Assembly (NCBI RefSeq): GCF_947494875.1
Contig: NZ_CANLWM010000002.1
Span: forward strand, 62,001-126,000
From: an uncultured Williamsia sp.
GTDB lineage: Bacteria > Actinomycetota > Actinomycetes > Mycobacteriales > Mycobacteriaceae
Length of the DNA stretch: 64,000 bases
Direction: 5' to 3'
Shown: positions 37,372-47,750 of the stretch, piece by piece
Layout of the letters: every line of letters starts with the position of its first letter
Position numbering within the stretch: position 1 is the first letter of the stretch
Program-made: the position numbers and the translations under genes
Notes under the pieces: model-generated
Told to the model about the DNA's origin: nothing
What the model saw: the letters and a program-made list of their open reading frames with translations, nothing else
Databases searched by the model: none

Positions 37372-37869
37372 GTGGGAACCAACCAGCGTGCACAGATCGT
37401 CATGGACGACGACGAGATCGAGGAGTTCCTGCGGCGCAGCCGGACCGCGACGCTGGCGACGCGCGGCCGTGAGGGATCGATCCACCTGGTCGCCATGTGG
37501 TATGCCCTGCTCGACGGGGAGATCTGGTTCGAGACGAAGGCGAAGTCACAGAAGGCGGTCAACATCCGGCGTGATCCCGCGGTCTCGGTGATGGTCGAGG
37601 ACGGACTCACCTACGACCGCCTGCGTGGCGTCGCCGTCGAGGGCACCGCCGAGATCGTCGAAGACCCCGATTCCCTGCTCCGCGTCGGGATCAGCGTGTG
37701 GGAGCGGTACAACGGCGAGTACACCGACGAGGTCCGCCCGTTCGTGGACCAGATGATGCACAAGCGCGTCGCCGTGCGGGTCGTCCCGACGCGTGTGCGG
37801 AGCTGGGACCACGCGAAGTTGGGCCTGCCCGAGATGCCGATCGCGGGGAGCACCGCAGCGTTCCTCTGA
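37372..37869 (+). CDS. PPOX-class F420-dependent oxidoreductase family protein
   Basis: GTG 37372 follows GAGGAGG. The 165-residue split-barrel protein has RTATLATRGREGSIHLVAMW, IWFETKAKSQKAVNIRRDP and YDRLRGVAVEGTAEIVED, the flavin/deazaflavin-binding PPOX pattern. The mycobacterial orthologue (Rv2991) is reported to bind F420. Substrate unknown. The gene for an F420-synthesis enzyme lies at 29638. Confidence 0.87.
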   Translation: MGTNQRAQIVMDDDEIEEFLRRSRTATLATRGREGSIHLVAMWYALLDGEIWFETKAKSQKAVNIRRDPAVSVMVEDGLTYDRLRGVAVEGTAEIVEDPDSLLRVGISVWERYNGEYTDEVRPFVDQMMHKRVAVRVVPTRVRSWDHAKLGLPEMPIAGSTAAFL

Positions 37870-37972
37870 ACAGCCGACAATGCGTGCATGTGGTGCGAAC
37901 GTCGTACTGCACGCACGCCCGAGCCTCGGTAACGTCACGCCCGATCATCGATTCGAGGGGGTTGGCAGAGCC

Positions 37973-38158
37973 GTGGGACACATCGACGAGGTCGGCGAGG
38001 CGCGCGAGGCACGAGCGCAGGACGAGACCATCCACTACGGGTTCGACGGTACGGAGTACGCCCTGACCGTCGACGCCGACGAGGCGGCCCGGTTCCGCGC
38101 GGAGATGGAACCGTACCTGCGGGCATCGCGCCCGGTGCGAGCGCGCCGCGCCGGCTGA
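37973..38158 (+). CDS. Mini Lsr2-like protein (dimerisation domain only)
   Basis: GTG 37973 gives 61 residues, with GAGGGGG upstream. DETIHYGFDGTEYALTVDAD then EAARFRAEMEPYLRAS closely follows the N-terminal dimerisation domain of Lsr2 (pattern ETVxFGLDGxxYEIDL...A..LR..L.PYV..AR). The C-terminal AT-hook-like DNA-binding domain of Lsr2 is absent; a short Arg-rich tail (RPVRARRAG) ends the protein. It could form mixed dimers with full Lsr2 and modulate its silencing (inference). Confidence 0.75.
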   Translation: MGHIDEVGEAREARAQDETIHYGFDGTEYALTVDADEAARFRAEMEPYLRASRPVRARRAG

Positions 38159-38177
38159 CCCGCCCCGTCAGACGACT

Positions 38178-38206
38178 CGAGCCCCCCGACGGTGTCGGGG
38201 GGCTCG
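38178..38206. terminator. Terminator between mini-Lsr2 and tRNA-Glu
   Basis: A perfect 13-base stem (38178-38190 with 38194-38206) has a 3-base loop and serves converging units. Confidence 0.85.
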
Positions 38207-38213
38207 TGCGTTG

Positions 38214-38286
38214 TAGCCCCGACGGGATTCGAACCCGCGCTACCGCCTTGAGAGGGCGGCGTCCTAGGCCGCTAGACGACGGGGCC
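38214..38286 (-). tRNA. tRNA-Glu (anticodon CTC)
   Basis: This is a 73-base cloverleaf. The acceptor is GGCCCCG/CGGGGCT, the anticodon stem CCGCC/GGCGG with loop CTCTCAA (anticodon CTC), and the T-loop GGTTCGAATCC. CCA is not encoded. It is immediately upstream in sequence from tRNA-Gln and gltX. Confidence 0.95.
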
Positions 38287-38402
38287 AGGAACTTCAGTTC
38301 TGTGCTGCTCGGCTCGGCGGGGATGACCCCCCGCCGGGCTCCGAGAAGCCTATCGGCGCGACCCGACCGGACCAAATCTGGCCGATCGGAACTCGCGCGA
38401 CG

Positions 38403-38474
38403 CTGGGGTACCAGGACTCGAACCTAGAATGGCGGTACCAGAAACCGCTGTGTTGCCAATTACACCATACCCCA
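38403..38474 (-). tRNA. tRNA-Gln (anticodon CTG)
   Basis: This is a 72-base cloverleaf. The acceptor is TGGGGTA/TACCCCA, the anticodon stem GCGGT/ACCGC with loop TTCTGGT (anticodon CTG), and the T-loop GGTTCGAGTCC. CCA is not encoded. Confidence 0.95.
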
Positions 38475-38563
38475 ATGGATGCTCTCCTCGGCCGACCTGC
38501 GACCGCGAAAAGCGCCGAGAAGCAGGATAGCAAGGGCGTACACCCTGACCACAAATCGCCTGT

Positions 38564-40051
38564 TCAGGCCGTGTTCTCGCAGTGGTCGCGCCGTGCCGCG
38601 GCGAGGCGGGCCAGGGCGCTGTCGCGGCCGAGCAGCTCGAGGGACTCGAACAGCGGCGGACTGATGTGCGACCCGGTCACGGCGACCCGGATGGGGCCGA
38701 ACGCCTTGCGCGGCTTGAGATCGAGGCCGTCGACCACGGCCTCCTTCAGCGCCGCCTCGATCGCCTCGGTGGTCCAGTCCCCGACCGACTCCAGGGCGCG
38801 GGTGGCGGCGTCGAGCACCGGCGCCGCGTCGGCTCCGAGGTTCTTGCGCGCCGCGGTCTCGTCGATCCGCAGGTCCGCGTCGTCGGTGTAGAGGAACGCG
38901 ATGAGGCCCCATGCGTCTCCGAGCACCTGGATGCGCGTCTGCACGAGGTCGGCGACGGTGGCGAACGCGGTGTCGTCGACCGTCGCCGGCAGCAGGCCCG
39001 CGTCGTCGAGGAACGTCCGTAGCCGCCGGGCGAAGTCGGTGGGGTCGAGGCGCCGGATGTGCTCGGCGTTGATCGCCTCCGCCTTCTTCTCGTCGAAGCG
39101 GGCGGGGTTCGCGTTGACGGAGCGGATCTCGAACGCGGCGATCATCTCCTCGAGCGAGAAGACGTCGTGGTCGTCGGCGATGCCCCAGCCCAGGAGGGCG
39201 AGGTAGTTGAGCAGACCCTCGGGGATGAAGCCGCGGTCGCGGTGGTGGAACAGACTCGACTGCGGATCGCGCTTCGAGAGCTTCTTGTTGCCCTCCCCCA
39301 TGACGAACGGCAGGTGGCCGAACTGTGGCACCGCGTCCGCGCGGCCGATCCGGATGAGCGCCTCGTAGAGCGCGATCTGGCGCGGCGTGGACGACAGGAG
39401 GTCCTCGCCCCGCAGCACGTGGGTGATCTTCATCGCCGCGTCGTCGACCGGGTTCACGAGTGTGTACAGGGGACGCCCGTCCCCCCGGGTCAGGGCGAAA
39501 TCGGGCACGGTGCCCGCGCGGGCGGTCTGGGGCCCGCGCACGAGGTCGTCGAAGGTGATGTCGCGGTCGGGCATCCGGAGCCGGATCACCGCCGTTCGGC
39601 CCTCGGCGCGGTACCGCTCGCGATCGGCGTCGGTGAGGTCGCGGTCGACGTTGTCGTAGCCGAGCTTCGGGTCGCGGCCGGCGGCACGGTGACGTGCCTC
39701 CACCTCCTCTGCGGTCGAGAACGCCTCGTACGCCTCACCGGCGGCGAGCAGCTCGGCGACGACCTCGCGGTGCAGGTCCGCGCGCTCGGACTGGCGATAG
39801 GGCGCGTAGGGCCCACCCACTTCCGGCCCCTCGTCCCAGTTCAGCCCCAGCCATCGGAGGGCGTCGAGGATCGCCTCGTAGGACTCCTGCGAGTCGCGCG
39901 CGGCGTCGGTGTCCTCGATGCGGAAGACGAAGTCCCCGCCCGTGTGTCGCGCGTGGACGAAGTTGAACAGCGCCGTGCGCACCAGTCCGACGTGCGGGGT
40001 GCCGGTCGGGGACGGACAGAAGCGGACGCGGACGTGGGACGGTGCGGACAT
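38564..40051 (-). CDS. gltX: Glutamyl-tRNA synthetase
   Basis: The 495-residue protein has the class I HIGH variant [20 protein letters not shown], a KLSKRD (KMSKS) motif and [15 protein letters not shown]-like substrate segments. It charges tRNA-Glu and, in actinobacteria lacking GlnRS, also mischarges tRNA-Gln for GatCAB to amidate. Both tRNA genes lie just downstream on the same strand and gatB is at the right edge. Confidence 0.97.
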   Translation of the reverse strand: MSAPSHVRVRFCPSPTGTPHVGLVRTALFNFVHARHTGGDFVFRIEDTDAARDSQESYEAILDALRWLGLNWDEGPEVGGPYAPYRQSERADLHREVVAELLAAGEAYEAFSTAEEVEARHRAAGRDPKLGYDNVDRDLTDADRERYRAEGRTAVIRLRMPDRDITFDDLVRGPQTARAGTVPDFALTRGDGRPLYTLVNPVDDAAMKITHVLRGEDLLSSTPRQIALYEALIRIGRADAVPQFGHLPFVMGEGNKKLSKRDPQSSLFHHRDRGFIPEGLLNYLALLGWGIADDHDVFSLEEMIAAFEIRSVNANPARFDEKKAEAINAEHIRRLDPTDFARRLRTFLDDAGLLPATVDDTAFATVADLVQTRIQVLGDAWGLIAFLYTDDADLRIDETAARKNLGADAAPVLDAATRALESVGDWTTEAIEAALKEAVVDGLDLKPRKAFGPIRVAVTGSHISPPLFESLELLGRDSALARLAAARRDHCENTA

Positions 40052-40056
40052 GCCCG

Positions 40057-40887
40057 TCAGGCTATCGCCCGCCCCAAGAAGTCGATGAGGAGCCGGTTCA
40101 CCTCGTCGGGCTGCTCGAGATAGCCGTAGTGTCCGGCCCTCGCGACCTCGCGGTACTCCGCGGTGGGGATCGCCTCGGCGACCTCGCGGGCGAGATGCGG
40201 CGGCAGAGTGCGGTCATCGGCGAAACCGATCACCATCGTCGGACGCGAGATCGACCGGTACGCCGAGAGTCGGTCGGCCTCGTGGTCGTGCAATTGCATC
40301 TGTGCACGCACACCGCGTGCGCGCGTCTGCCCGGAGAACTCGATGATGTCGAGCCAGTCCCGTGCCGCGGCGTCGTCGACGAGGGTGTGCGGTGAGAGGT
40401 TCAGGTGTGCCGTGATCGCGGCGGAATAGGCCTCCGGGAGGACGATGCCCTTGTCGAACATCTCCCGCTCCCCCGCCGATATCGCCTCCTGGACAGGGGT
40501 GCTGCGGCCGTAGGTCGCGATCAGCGCCGCGCAACGGACGAGGTCCGGGCGGGCGAGCGTCAGCTCCTGGGTGATGCGGGCGCCGAGTGAGGTCCCCACC
40601 ACCGCAGCCGGTCCCGCGCCGAGGTGCTCGATCAACGCGGCCGTGTCGGCGACCATGTCGTCGAGGGTGAAGCCCTCGGGACACTCGCTGGAGGGCGCGA
40701 TGCCGCGGTTGTCGAAGGTGACGACGCGATGTCCGGCGCGGACGAGTGCGGGTTGCTGGTGCGCCTTCCACACCCGGCCCGGGCTGCCCGTGCCCATCAC
40801 CATCACGACGAGCGGACCCGATCCCGCGTCCTCGTAGGAGATCGAGATCCCGTTGACGGACGCGGTTCTCGGTGGCGTCGGCGGCAT
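40057..40887 (-). CDS. Alpha/beta hydrolase
   Basis: The 276-residue protein has the oxyanion region [13 protein letters not shown], nucleophile elbow [10 protein letters not shown] (Ser), acid in [12 protein letters not shown] and His in [14 protein letters not shown]. It begins one base after the FAH gene stop, so the two are co-transcribed and may act on the same ring-cleavage or acylpyruvate-type compounds. Substrate unknown. Confidence 0.88.
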   Translation of the reverse strand: MPPTPPRTASVNGISISYEDAGSGPLVVMVMGTGSPGRVWKAHQQPALVRAGHRVVTFDNRGIAPSSECPEGFTLDDMVADTAALIEHLGAGPAAVVGTSLGARITQELTLARPDLVRCAALIATYGRSTPVQEAISAGEREMFDKGIVLPEAYSAAITAHLNLSPHTLVDDAAARDWLDIIEFSGQTRARGVRAQMQLHDHEADRLSAYRSISRPTMVIGFADDRTLPPHLAREVAEAIPTAEYREVARAGHYGYLEQPDEVNRLLIDFLGRAIA

Positions 40888-40888
40888 G

Positions 40889-41662
40889 TCAGTTCCGGTC
40901 GACGACGGGGTTGGTGAGGGTGCCGATGCCCTCGACGACGACGGAGACCTCCTGCCCCGCCGTCATCGGTCCGACGCCCTCCGGGGTCCCGGTCAGCAGG
41001 ACGTCGCCGGGCAGCAGCGTCATGATCGAGGAGATCCACTCCACGATCGCGCCGATGTCGTGGACCATCAGCGACGTGCGACTGCGTTGCACGACGGCGC
41101 CGTCGAGCTCGGTGCGGATCTCGAGGTCGGACGGGTCGATCTCGGTCTCGATCCACGGGCCGAGCGGGCAGAACGAGTCGAATCCCTTGCCCCGGGTCCA
41201 CTGTCCGTCGGCCTGTTGCAGGTCGCGGGCGGTGACGTCGTTGGCGACGGTGTAGCCGAGGATGGCGCTGCGGGCCTGCGCGGCCGGGACGTCCTTGCAC
41301 GGCCGACCGATGACCGCGGCCAGCTCACCCTCGTAGTCGACGCGAGACGAACTCGGCGGACGGACGATCGGGACGCGGGGCCCGACGATCGAGGTGTTCG
41401 GCTTGATGAAGATGACGGGGTCGTCGGGCGCCTCGCCCCCCATCTCGGCGATGTGCGCTGCGTAGTTCTTGCCGATGCAGACCACCTTGCTGGCCAGGAT
41501 CGGCGCCAACAGGCGGACGTCGGAGAGCGGCCACGACCGCCCTGTGAAGGTCGGCGTTCCGAAGGGGTGTTCGGCGATCTCCTTCGCCCGGGCGTCCCCG
41601 TCGTCACCCTCGATGGCCACGAAAGCCACGCCGTCCGGACTCGCGATTCGTCCCAGTCGCAT
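40889..41662 (-). CDS. Fumarylacetoacetate hydrolase family protein
   Basis: This 257-residue protein contains VVCIGKNYAAHIAEMGGEAP, VDYEGELAAVIGRPCKDVPA, YTVANDVTARDLQQ and LLTGTPEGVGPM, the FAH-fold motifs with metal-binding Glu/Asp. Likely reactions are acylpyruvate hydrolysis or oxaloacetate decarboxylation. It lies between gltX and leuB, as in mycobacteria. Confidence 0.92.
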   Translation of the reverse strand: MRLGRIASPDGVAFVAIEGDDGDARAKEIAEHPFGTPTFTGRSWPLSDVRLLAPILASKVVCIGKNYAAHIAEMGGEAPDDPVIFIKPNTSIVGPRVPIVRPPSSSRVDYEGELAAVIGRPCKDVPAAQARSAILGYTVANDVTARDLQQADGQWTRGKGFDSFCPLGPWIETEIDPSDLEIRTELDGAVVQRSRTSLMVHDIGAIVEWISSIMTLLPGDVLLTGTPEGVGPMTAGQEVSVVVEGIGTLTNPVVDRN

Positions 41663-41772
41663 GACCCGACCCTATCCCACCGGTCGGGACGCGCGGTCGC
41701 GGGCGGTCACCAGACGGTACTACTATCTGAAACCACTGTCCCACTGATTGAGACCCAACCCAGGAGGCGGAC

Positions 41773-43059
41773 ATGGAACCCTCGTCGGCGACACCGACGG
41801 TCGGCGCGGTGCGGCGCTGGGCCATGCTCGTCGCCTCGGTCCTCGCCGCGATGGCCACGACATGCGCGGTGTCCGGCGCGGGCTTCCTGATCCCCACGCT
41901 GCACACCGACGAGGGCCTCTCCATCGCGGCCGCGTCCACTCTGGCGACGGCACCGACGGTCGGACTGATGGTCTCGATCATCCCCTGGGGCGCAGCCCTC
42001 GACCGGTTCGGGGAACGACGGATCCTGGTGCTGTCGTTGACGCTCACCGTGCTGGCGACGGCCGCGGCGGTGGCGGTGGCCGCCGCGGGAGTCGGGTATG
42101 TCGCCCTCGCGGCGACGTTGGTCGCCGGAGGCGTGGTGTCGGCCGCGACGAACGGCGCCAGCGGCCGGATCGTCGTCGGCTGGTTCCCCCCGCGCTCCCG
42201 TGGGACGGCGATGGGGGTCCGACAGACGGCGCAGCCGTTGGGGATCGGACTGTGCGCGTTGAGCATCCCGGTGCTCGGCGCCGACCACGGGATCACCGCA
42301 GGCCTCGTCGTACCCCTCGTCGCCGCGGTGGTGGCGCTCCTCGCGGTGGCCGTCTGCGTCGTCGACCCACCGCGCGCCACCGCCACCCCGGGCTCGGTTG
42401 CCGCGGGCGAGAACCCCTATCGCACATCGTCGTTCCTCCCCCGGGTGCACGCCGTGAGCGTCCTGCTCGTGATCCCGCAGTCGACGCTGTGGACGTTCTC
42501 GTCGGCGTGGCTGATCGTGGGACACCACTGGTCGCCGGCGGCGTCGGGCGTGGTGGTCACCGCGGCCCAGTTCCTCGGCGCCGCGGGCCGCGTCGCCGCA
42601 GGCCGCTGGTCCGACGTCTGGGGATCGCGGATGCGACCGATCCGGGTGATCGCGCTCGCGGCGGCGGCCATGTCGCTGCTGTTGGCCCTCACCGACTGGC
42701 TGTCGAGTCCCGTGGCCGTCGTGCTCATGGTGGTGGCCACCGTCGTCACCGTCGCCGACAACGGGTTGGCGTTCACCGGCATCGCCGAGTACGCGGGCCC
42801 ACGGTGGAGTGGTCGCGCCCTCGCGGTGCAGAACACGGGGCAATTCCTCGCCACCGCAGCGACGACCCCCGCGCTCGGCGCGGCGATCGGGGCGTTCGGG
42901 TTCCCGGCGGCGTTCCTGGCGATGGCGATCGCCCCGGCCATCGCTCTGCCGCTCGTCCCGTCGGACCCGCCGGGTGCCTTCGCGTCAGGTGGCGGTCGAC
43001 GCGACGACGATGTGGCCGCCACCGGCGTCCCCGGCGGGCGGGAGTCCCAGCAGCCGTGA
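41773..43059 (+). CDS. MFS transporter
   Basis: ATG 41773 follows AGGAGG. The 428-residue protein has about 12 hydrophobic helices, and the loop 2-3 signature LDRFGERRILVLSL (GxLaDrxGrk/r type). The cargo cannot be predicted. Its last 75 bases overlap the 3' end of the oppositely oriented methyltransferase gene. Confidence 0.9.
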   Translation: MEPSSATPTVGAVRRWAMLVASVLAAMATTCAVSGAGFLIPTLHTDEGLSIAAASTLATAPTVGLMVSIIPWGAALDRFGERRILVLSLTLTVLATAAAVAVAAAGVGYVALAATLVAGGVVSAATNGASGRIVVGWFPPRSRGTAMGVRQTAQPLGIGLCALSIPVLGADHGITAGLVVPLVAAVVALLAVAVCVVDPPRATATPGSVAAGENPYRTSSFLPRVHAVSVLLVIPQSTLWTFSSAWLIVGHHWSPAASGVVVTAAQFLGAAGRVAAGRWSDVWGSRMRPIRVIALAAAAMSLLLALTDWLSSPVAVVLMVVATVVTVADNGLAFTGIAEYAGPRWSGRALAVQNTGQFLATAATTPALGAAIGAFGFPAAFLAMAIAPAIALPLVPSDPPGAFASGGGRRDDDVAATGVPGGRESQQP

Positions 43060-43815
43060 GCGGATGGCGGGTCGGTCGAGGTCGTCGATCGTGACGAACC
43101 CGGCGCCGGTGAGGATCTCGCGCATGTCCTCCGGAGGCAGGGGGTCGGTCAACGGCTCCCCGACGGCGGCGACCCTCCTCTCGAGCGACGTCACACGGTC
43201 GAGGTCGACGGGGTCGGGGGTCGAGATCAGCGGCGCGCGGTAGTCGGCGACGACCTCACAGGACAGGGATCCGAGCGCACCCAGGGTCGCGGCGACCGAC
43301 CGCCGCGTGAGGTAGGGGATCACACCGAGCCACATCGCGACGACAGGCCTGTGCGTGTCGACGCCGGCCGTGCTGAGCGCGCCGACGAGGTCGTCGTGAT
43401 CGAAGTCGACCCCGAGGTGGCGGACGTGGCCCGGGACGTCGATCCCCGCCTCATGCAGTCGTTCTCGCTTCCAGGTGCCGGTCGCGGGGTGGTCGACCTC
43501 GACCACCGTGACGCCGGGGTGATCCATGCGGTAGGCGAAGGTGTCGAGGCCGGCGCCGAGGACCACCACCTGATCGACGCCGCCGGCGATGGCGGCGTGC
43601 ACGCGATCCTCGGCGCAGCGGTGTCGCGCCGCGATGAACCACCGCAGCGCACGATGGGCGTCGTCACCGACACCGGCCAGGATCGCGTGCCTGTCGACGC
43701 CGAGGATCCGCCACGCGAGAGGGTCGCGGAACACCGCCGCACCATCGAGGTCCTGGTGCAGCGCTCGATGGCGCGCCGCACCGAACGCCGTGTGACTGGG
43801 CTGTCCGTCTCGCAC
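42985..43815 (-). CDS. SAM-dependent methyltransferase (LCM/TIGR00027 type)
   Basis: The 276-residue protein has FRDPLAWRILG, a tripartite start ALRWFIAARHRCAEDRV, then VDQVVVLGAGLDTFAYRM, the SAM-binding loop of leucine carboxyl methyltransferase-like proteins expanded in mycobacteria. VVEVDHPATGTWKRERL and WLGVIPYLTRRSV fit the family. Substrate unknown. The 3' end overlaps the MFS gene. Confidence 0.9.
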   Translation of the reverse strand: MRDGQPSHTAFGAARHRALHQDLDGAAVFRDPLAWRILGVDRHAILAGVGDDAHRALRWFIAARHRCAEDRVHAAIAGGVDQVVVLGAGLDTFAYRMDHPGVTVVEVDHPATGTWKRERLHEAGIDVPGHVRHLGVDFDHDDLVGALSTAGVDTHRPVVAMWLGVIPYLTRRSVAATLGALGSLSCEVVADYRAPLISTPDPVDLDRVTSLERRVAAVGEPLTDPLPPEDMREILTGAGFVTIDDLDRPAIRSRLLGLPPAGDAGGGHIVVASTAT

Positions 43816-43846
43816 GGCCGTCAGGGTAGCCGCGTGACCGGTGGCT

Positions 43847-44854
43847 CTACAGCCGTGCGCGGATCCGGGTTCCCGTGTCGGCGGTGCTCACAGGACCGGT
43901 GCGCTCGGCGAGGTCGGCCGCGACCGCCTGCTCGACGCGCTCCGCGGCCGCCGTGTCACCGAGGTGGCGCAGCAGCAGCGCCACCGACAGGATCGCGGCC
44001 GTCGGGTCCGCCTTCCCCTGTCCCGCGATGTCCGGCGCGGAACCGTGCACCGGCTCGAACATCGAGGGGTTGGTGCCGGTGGCGTCGATGTTCCCCGACG
44101 CCGCCAGCCCGATCCCACCGCTGACCGCGGCCGCGATGTCGGTGATGATGTCGCCGAACAGGTTGTCGGTGACGATCACGTCGAACCGTCCGGGATCGGT
44201 GACCATGTGGATGGTGGCCGCGTCGACGTGGCAGTAATCCGTTGTCACGTCGGGGTATTCGCGTGCGACCTCGTCGACGGTGCGCTGCCACAGCGACCCC
44301 GCGTAGGCCAACACGTTCGTCTTGTGGACCAGTGTCAGCTTCTTGCGGCGGACCTGTGCGCGTTCGAAGGCGTAGCGCACCACGCGCTCCACCCCGAACC
44401 GGGTGTTCAGGCTCACCTCGGTGGCCACCTCGTGTGGGGTGCCGGTCCGGATGGCGCCTCCGTTGCCGGTGTACGGCCCCTCTGTTCCCTCGCGCACCAC
44501 CACGAAGTCGATCGACGGGTCTCCCGCGAGCGGGACGGGCACATTCGGGTAGCGCACGCTCGGGCGCAGGTTCACGTGGTGGTCGAGCGCGAAGCGCATC
44601 GTGAGCAGCAGACCGCGTTCGAGGACTCCCGACGGCACGGACGGATCGCCGATGGCGCCCAACAGGATCGCGTCGTGCTCGCGGATCGACGCGAGGTCGC
44701 TGTCGGTCAGCAGTTCGCCCGTGCGGTGGTAGCGACGCGCCCCAAGGTCGTACTCGGTCGTCTCGACGCCGTCGACGACGACGTCGAGCACCTGCAGCGC
44801 CTCACCGATGACCTCGGGTCCGATGCCGTCGCCGGCGATGACGGCGAGTCTCAC
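43847..44854 (-). CDS. leuB: 3-isopropylmalate dehydrogenase
   Basis: The 335-residue protein starts at GTG 44854, overlapping the serA stop (GTGA). [29 protein letters not shown] and [20 protein letters not shown] are the isopropylmalate/isocitrate dehydrogenase motifs. It oxidises and decarboxylates 3-isopropylmalate. It is translationally coupled to serA. Confidence 0.97.
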   Translation of the reverse strand: MRLAVIAGDGIGPEVIGEALQVLDVVVDGVETTEYDLGARRYHRTGELLTDSDLASIREHDAILLGAIGDPSVPSGVLERGLLLTMRFALDHHVNLRPSVRYPNVPVPLAGDPSIDFVVVREGTEGPYTGNGGAIRTGTPHEVATEVSLNTRFGVERVVRYAFERAQVRRKKLTLVHKTNVLAYAGSLWQRTVDEVAREYPDVTTDYCHVDAATIHMVTDPGRFDVIVTDNLFGDIITDIAAAVSGGIGLAASGNIDATGTNPSMFEPVHGSAPDIAGQGKADPTAAILSVALLLRHLGDTAAAERVEQAVAADLAERTGPVSTADTGTRIRARL

Positions 44855-46446
44855 GTCAGGTCCACCTGACGGATCAGGGTCGCGGACACGGCCTCGCCGA
44901 TGGCGTCGACGACGGCGGAGGGGATCTCGCGGTCGACGCGCAGCAGCACGGTCGCACCGCCGCCCTCGGCGTCCTGCGACAGCCCCGCCGCGGCGATGTC
45001 GATGCCGGCGTTGCCGAGCAGTGTGCCGATCTTTCCCAGCGATCCCGGCTTGTCGCCGTAGCTGACGACCAGGTTGCGGCCCTCGGCGCGCAGGTCGAAG
45101 TTGCGGCCGTTGATGTTGACGACCTTCTCCACCTCGGCCGGTCCGCTGAGGGTGCCGGCGACGTTGACCGTCGACCCGTCCCCGAAGACGGCCTTCACGT
45201 CGACGAGGCTGCGGTGGTTCGGGCTCTCGGTGGCCGTGACGACCTCGCTGCTGACGCCGCGCTCCTGGGCGACGGTCGGCGCGTTGACGAAGGTCACCGG
45301 GTCCTCGAGCACCGCGGAGAACAGACCGCGCAGGGCGGACAGTCCGAGGACGTCGACGTTGCGGACGGCGAGTTCGCCGCGGGCCTCGACCGTGATCGAG
45401 GTCGGGATCTGACCGGAGACCGCGCCGACGAGCACACCGAGCTTGCGGACCAGTTCCAGCCAGCCGCCGACCTCCTCGTCGACCGGGCCGCCGGTGATGT
45501 TGACGGCGTCGGGGACGAAGTGTCCGGCGAGCGCGAGGCGGACGCTCTTGGCGACATCGGTTCCGGCGCGGTCCTGCGCCTCCGACGTCGACGCGCCGAG
45601 GTGCGGGGTCACGACGACCTCCGGCAGCTCGAAGAGGGGGCTGTCGGTGCACGGTTCGGTGGCGAACACGTCGAGTCCCGCGCCACGGACCTGACCCGAC
45701 TTGATGGCGTCGGCGAGTGCGGCCTCGTCGATGAGCCCGCCGCGGGCGGCGTTGACGAGGATGACGCCCTTCTTCGTGCGGGCGAGCTGCTCGGCCCCGA
45801 TCATTCCCAGGGTCTCCGGGGTCTTCGGGAGGTGCACGGTGACGAGGTCGGCGCGCTCCAGGAGTTCGTCGAGCGACACGAGCTCGATGCCGAGCTGCGC
45901 GGCCCGCGCCGGGGAGACATAGGGGTCGTAGGCGATGATCTGCGTCTCGAACGCCGCGAGGCGCGCCGCGACGAGCTGGCCGATACGGCCGAGGCCGACC
46001 ACACCGATGGTCTTGCCGAAGATCTCGACGCCGTTGAAGCTCGACCGCTTCCACTCGTGGTTGCGCAGCGTCGCGTCGGCCGCAGGGATCTGGCGGGCCG
46101 CGGCGAACATCAGGGAGATGGCGTGCTCGGCGGCCGTGTGGATGTTCGACGTCGGCGCGTTGACGACCATGACGCCGCGCTCGGTGGCCGCGGGCACGTC
46201 GACGTTGTCGAGGCCGACGCCGGCGCGGGCGACGATCTTCAGCTTCGGAGCCGCGGCGAGCACCTCGGCGTCGACCGTGGTCGCCGAGCGGACGAGGATC
46301 GCGTCGGCGTCGGTGACCGCGGCGAGCAGCGCCGGGCGATCGGGACCGTCGACCCAGCGGACCTCCACGTCGTCGCCGAGTGCCTCCACCGTCGACGGTG
46401 CGAGTTTGTCGGCGATCAGGACGACTGGTCGACCGGAAGTGCTCAC
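44851..46446 (-). CDS. serA: D-3-phosphoglycerate dehydrogenase
   Basis: This 531-residue protein starts at GTG 46446 behind AGGAGAA. It has [17 protein letters not shown] (NAD fold), [14 protein letters not shown], the catalytic region [17 protein letters not shown], then the intervening domain and a C-terminal ACT domain ([20 protein letters not shown]). This is the long, serine-inhibited type. It catalyses the first step of serine synthesis. Confidence 0.97.
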   Translation of the reverse strand: MSTSGRPVVLIADKLAPSTVEALGDDVEVRWVDGPDRPALLAAVTDADAILVRSATTVDAEVLAAAPKLKIVARAGVGLDNVDVPAATERGVMVVNAPTSNIHTAAEHAISLMFAAARQIPAADATLRNHEWKRSSFNGVEIFGKTIGVVGLGRIGQLVAARLAAFETQIIAYDPYVSPARAAQLGIELVSLDELLERADLVTVHLPKTPETLGMIGAEQLARTKKGVILVNAARGGLIDEAALADAIKSGQVRGAGLDVFATEPCTDSPLFELPEVVVTPHLGASTSEAQDRAGTDVAKSVRLALAGHFVPDAVNITGGPVDEEVGGWLELVRKLGVLVGAVSGQIPTSITVEARGELAVRNVDVLGLSALRGLFSAVLEDPVTFVNAPTVAQERGVSSEVVTATESPNHRSLVDVKAVFGDGSTVNVAGTLSGPAEVEKVVNINGRNFDLRAEGRNLVVSYGDKPGSLGKIGTLLGNAGIDIAAAGLSQDAEGGGATVLLRVDREIPSAVVDAIGEAVSATLIRQVDLT

Positions 46447-46665
46447 GCGGGGTTCTCCTGTGGATGTCGGTGCTGTGGGGCCCGGGCGGACGCCCCGCTC
46501 AGCTTAGAGGTGACGGATTCGACGCCGACACGCGAGCATCCTGCGGCGAGCAGGTACCGGACCGGTCACGAAGTGGCGGTGTGACGACGGTTACGGATAC
46601 ATTGCCCCTGACCCCGTGTAGGACGGGTGTTCGACGCTGGGCCGGGGACGAGAGTGGGAGCACCC

Positions 46666-47325
46666 ATGGAGAAGAAGTTGGCAGCACTGCTTGCCGTCGT
46701 GGCGGCAGCGCTGCTGTCCATGGTGGGAATCGGGACGGCCTCCGCCGCACCGACCATCCCGCTGGGCGGGGGTTCCGGGATCATCATCCCGACCTCGGGC
46801 AACTCCGGTGACGCCTGCACGTTGACCACCATCGGCAACGACAGCGCGGGACGCCTGGTCGGCCTCACGGCCGGGCACTGCGGAAACGTCGGCCAGCTGG
46901 TCTACTCGGAGCGCTTCGGCAACCAGGGCCCGGCGGGCCGGATCATCGTGAAGAACTCCGAACTCGACTTCGCGGTCATCGCGTTCGACCGATCGAAGGT
47001 CGCCCCGCTGCGCACGGTCGGGAACGTGACGATCCGCTCCATCCAGACCGCCGCACCGCAGTTCCCGTCGATCCTGTGCAAGACCGGACGCACCACCGGG
47101 TCGACCTGCGGTGTGACGTTCTTCTCCGACAACGTCTCCCACTTCAGCGCGGTCTGCGTCGCCGAGGGCGACTCCGGCAGCCCCGTCGTGATCGGTGACC
47201 GTCTCATCGGCATGGTGAACGCCTACTACTTCACCGCCTGCATCGGCCCCGAGACCGGTTCCAACATCGGCCCGATCCTCGCCGCCATGAGCCGCGCCGG
47301 CGTGAACAACTTCCGTCCGATCTGA
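46666..47325 (+). CDS. Secreted trypsin-fold serine protease
   Basis: The 219-residue protein starts at ATG 46666 (GGGAG upstream). The signal peptide is about 1-27 (ending ASA). The catalytic triad is visible: His71 in LTAGHCGN, Asp101 in ELDFAVIAF and Ser170 in EGDSGSPVV. Paired cysteines near the His and Ser suggest disulfides. The size and layout resemble streptogrisin-type exported proteases without a large propeptide. The substrate is unknown. Confidence 0.88.
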   Translation: MEKKLAALLAVVAAALLSMVGIGTASAAPTIPLGGGSGIIIPTSGNSGDACTLTTIGNDSAGRLVGLTAGHCGNVGQLVYSERFGNQGPAGRIIVKNSELDFAVIAFDRSKVAPLRTVGNVTIRSIQTAAPQFPSILCKTGRTTGSTCGVTFFSDNVSHFSAVCVAEGDSGSPVVIGDRLIGMVNAYYFTACIGPETGSNIGPILAAMSRAGVNNFRPI

Positions 47326-47340
47326 TCGCCTGACAGCTCG

Positions 47341-47380
47341 CGACGAGAGCCCCCACCGGATCCGGTGGGGGCTCTCGTCG
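47341..47380 (+). terminator. Protease gene terminator
   Basis: A 40-base perfect palindrome (two 20-base arms) lies 15 bases after the stop. Confidence 0.9.
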
Positions 47381-47645
47381 TCTCCGGGAGCGAGATCCCG
47401 CCTGAACATGGGCGTTTCGCCCGCCGGATGTGTCGGGTGACATCGACACGCGGTGGCGAGCCGGCGACTCCGCGAGCGAAGCCTCGAGGACTTGCACGGT
47501 CGAATGCCCTTCGCACGCACACGTGCCGTTCGCATGCCCCCGGCGCCCTGCGAACGACGCGACGACATGCGAACAGCACGACGGCACGCGAACGCGCGGA
47601 CCCACCGAGACTCTCCCGAGTCAGAGAGGGCCTTTCGTACACAGC
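47381..47645. other. Non-coding stretch between protease terminator and repeat array
   Basis: No gene is seen. Four copies of a GCGAAC-type hexamer occur irregularly between about 47525 and 47600. Open frames here carry no recognisable protein. Confidence 0.4.
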
Positions 47646-47732
47646 GGCGACTTCCGCCCGCTCGGCGAACATTTTCTGCCCGCTCGGCAAGGGGTTTCGG
47701 CCCGCTCGGCGGCTGGTTTCGGCCCACTCGGC
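47646..47732. repeat. Four tandem 21-22-base GCCGAG repeats
   Basis: Read on the minus strand, four units begin GCCGAG(C/T)GGGC and continue with a GAAA-containing variable part (units at 47646-47666, 47667-47688, 47689-47710, 47711-47732). A related array lies at 61298-61370, also between convergent genes. Confidence 0.75.
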
Positions 47733-47750
47733 GGGGTGCCCGACAACGCA

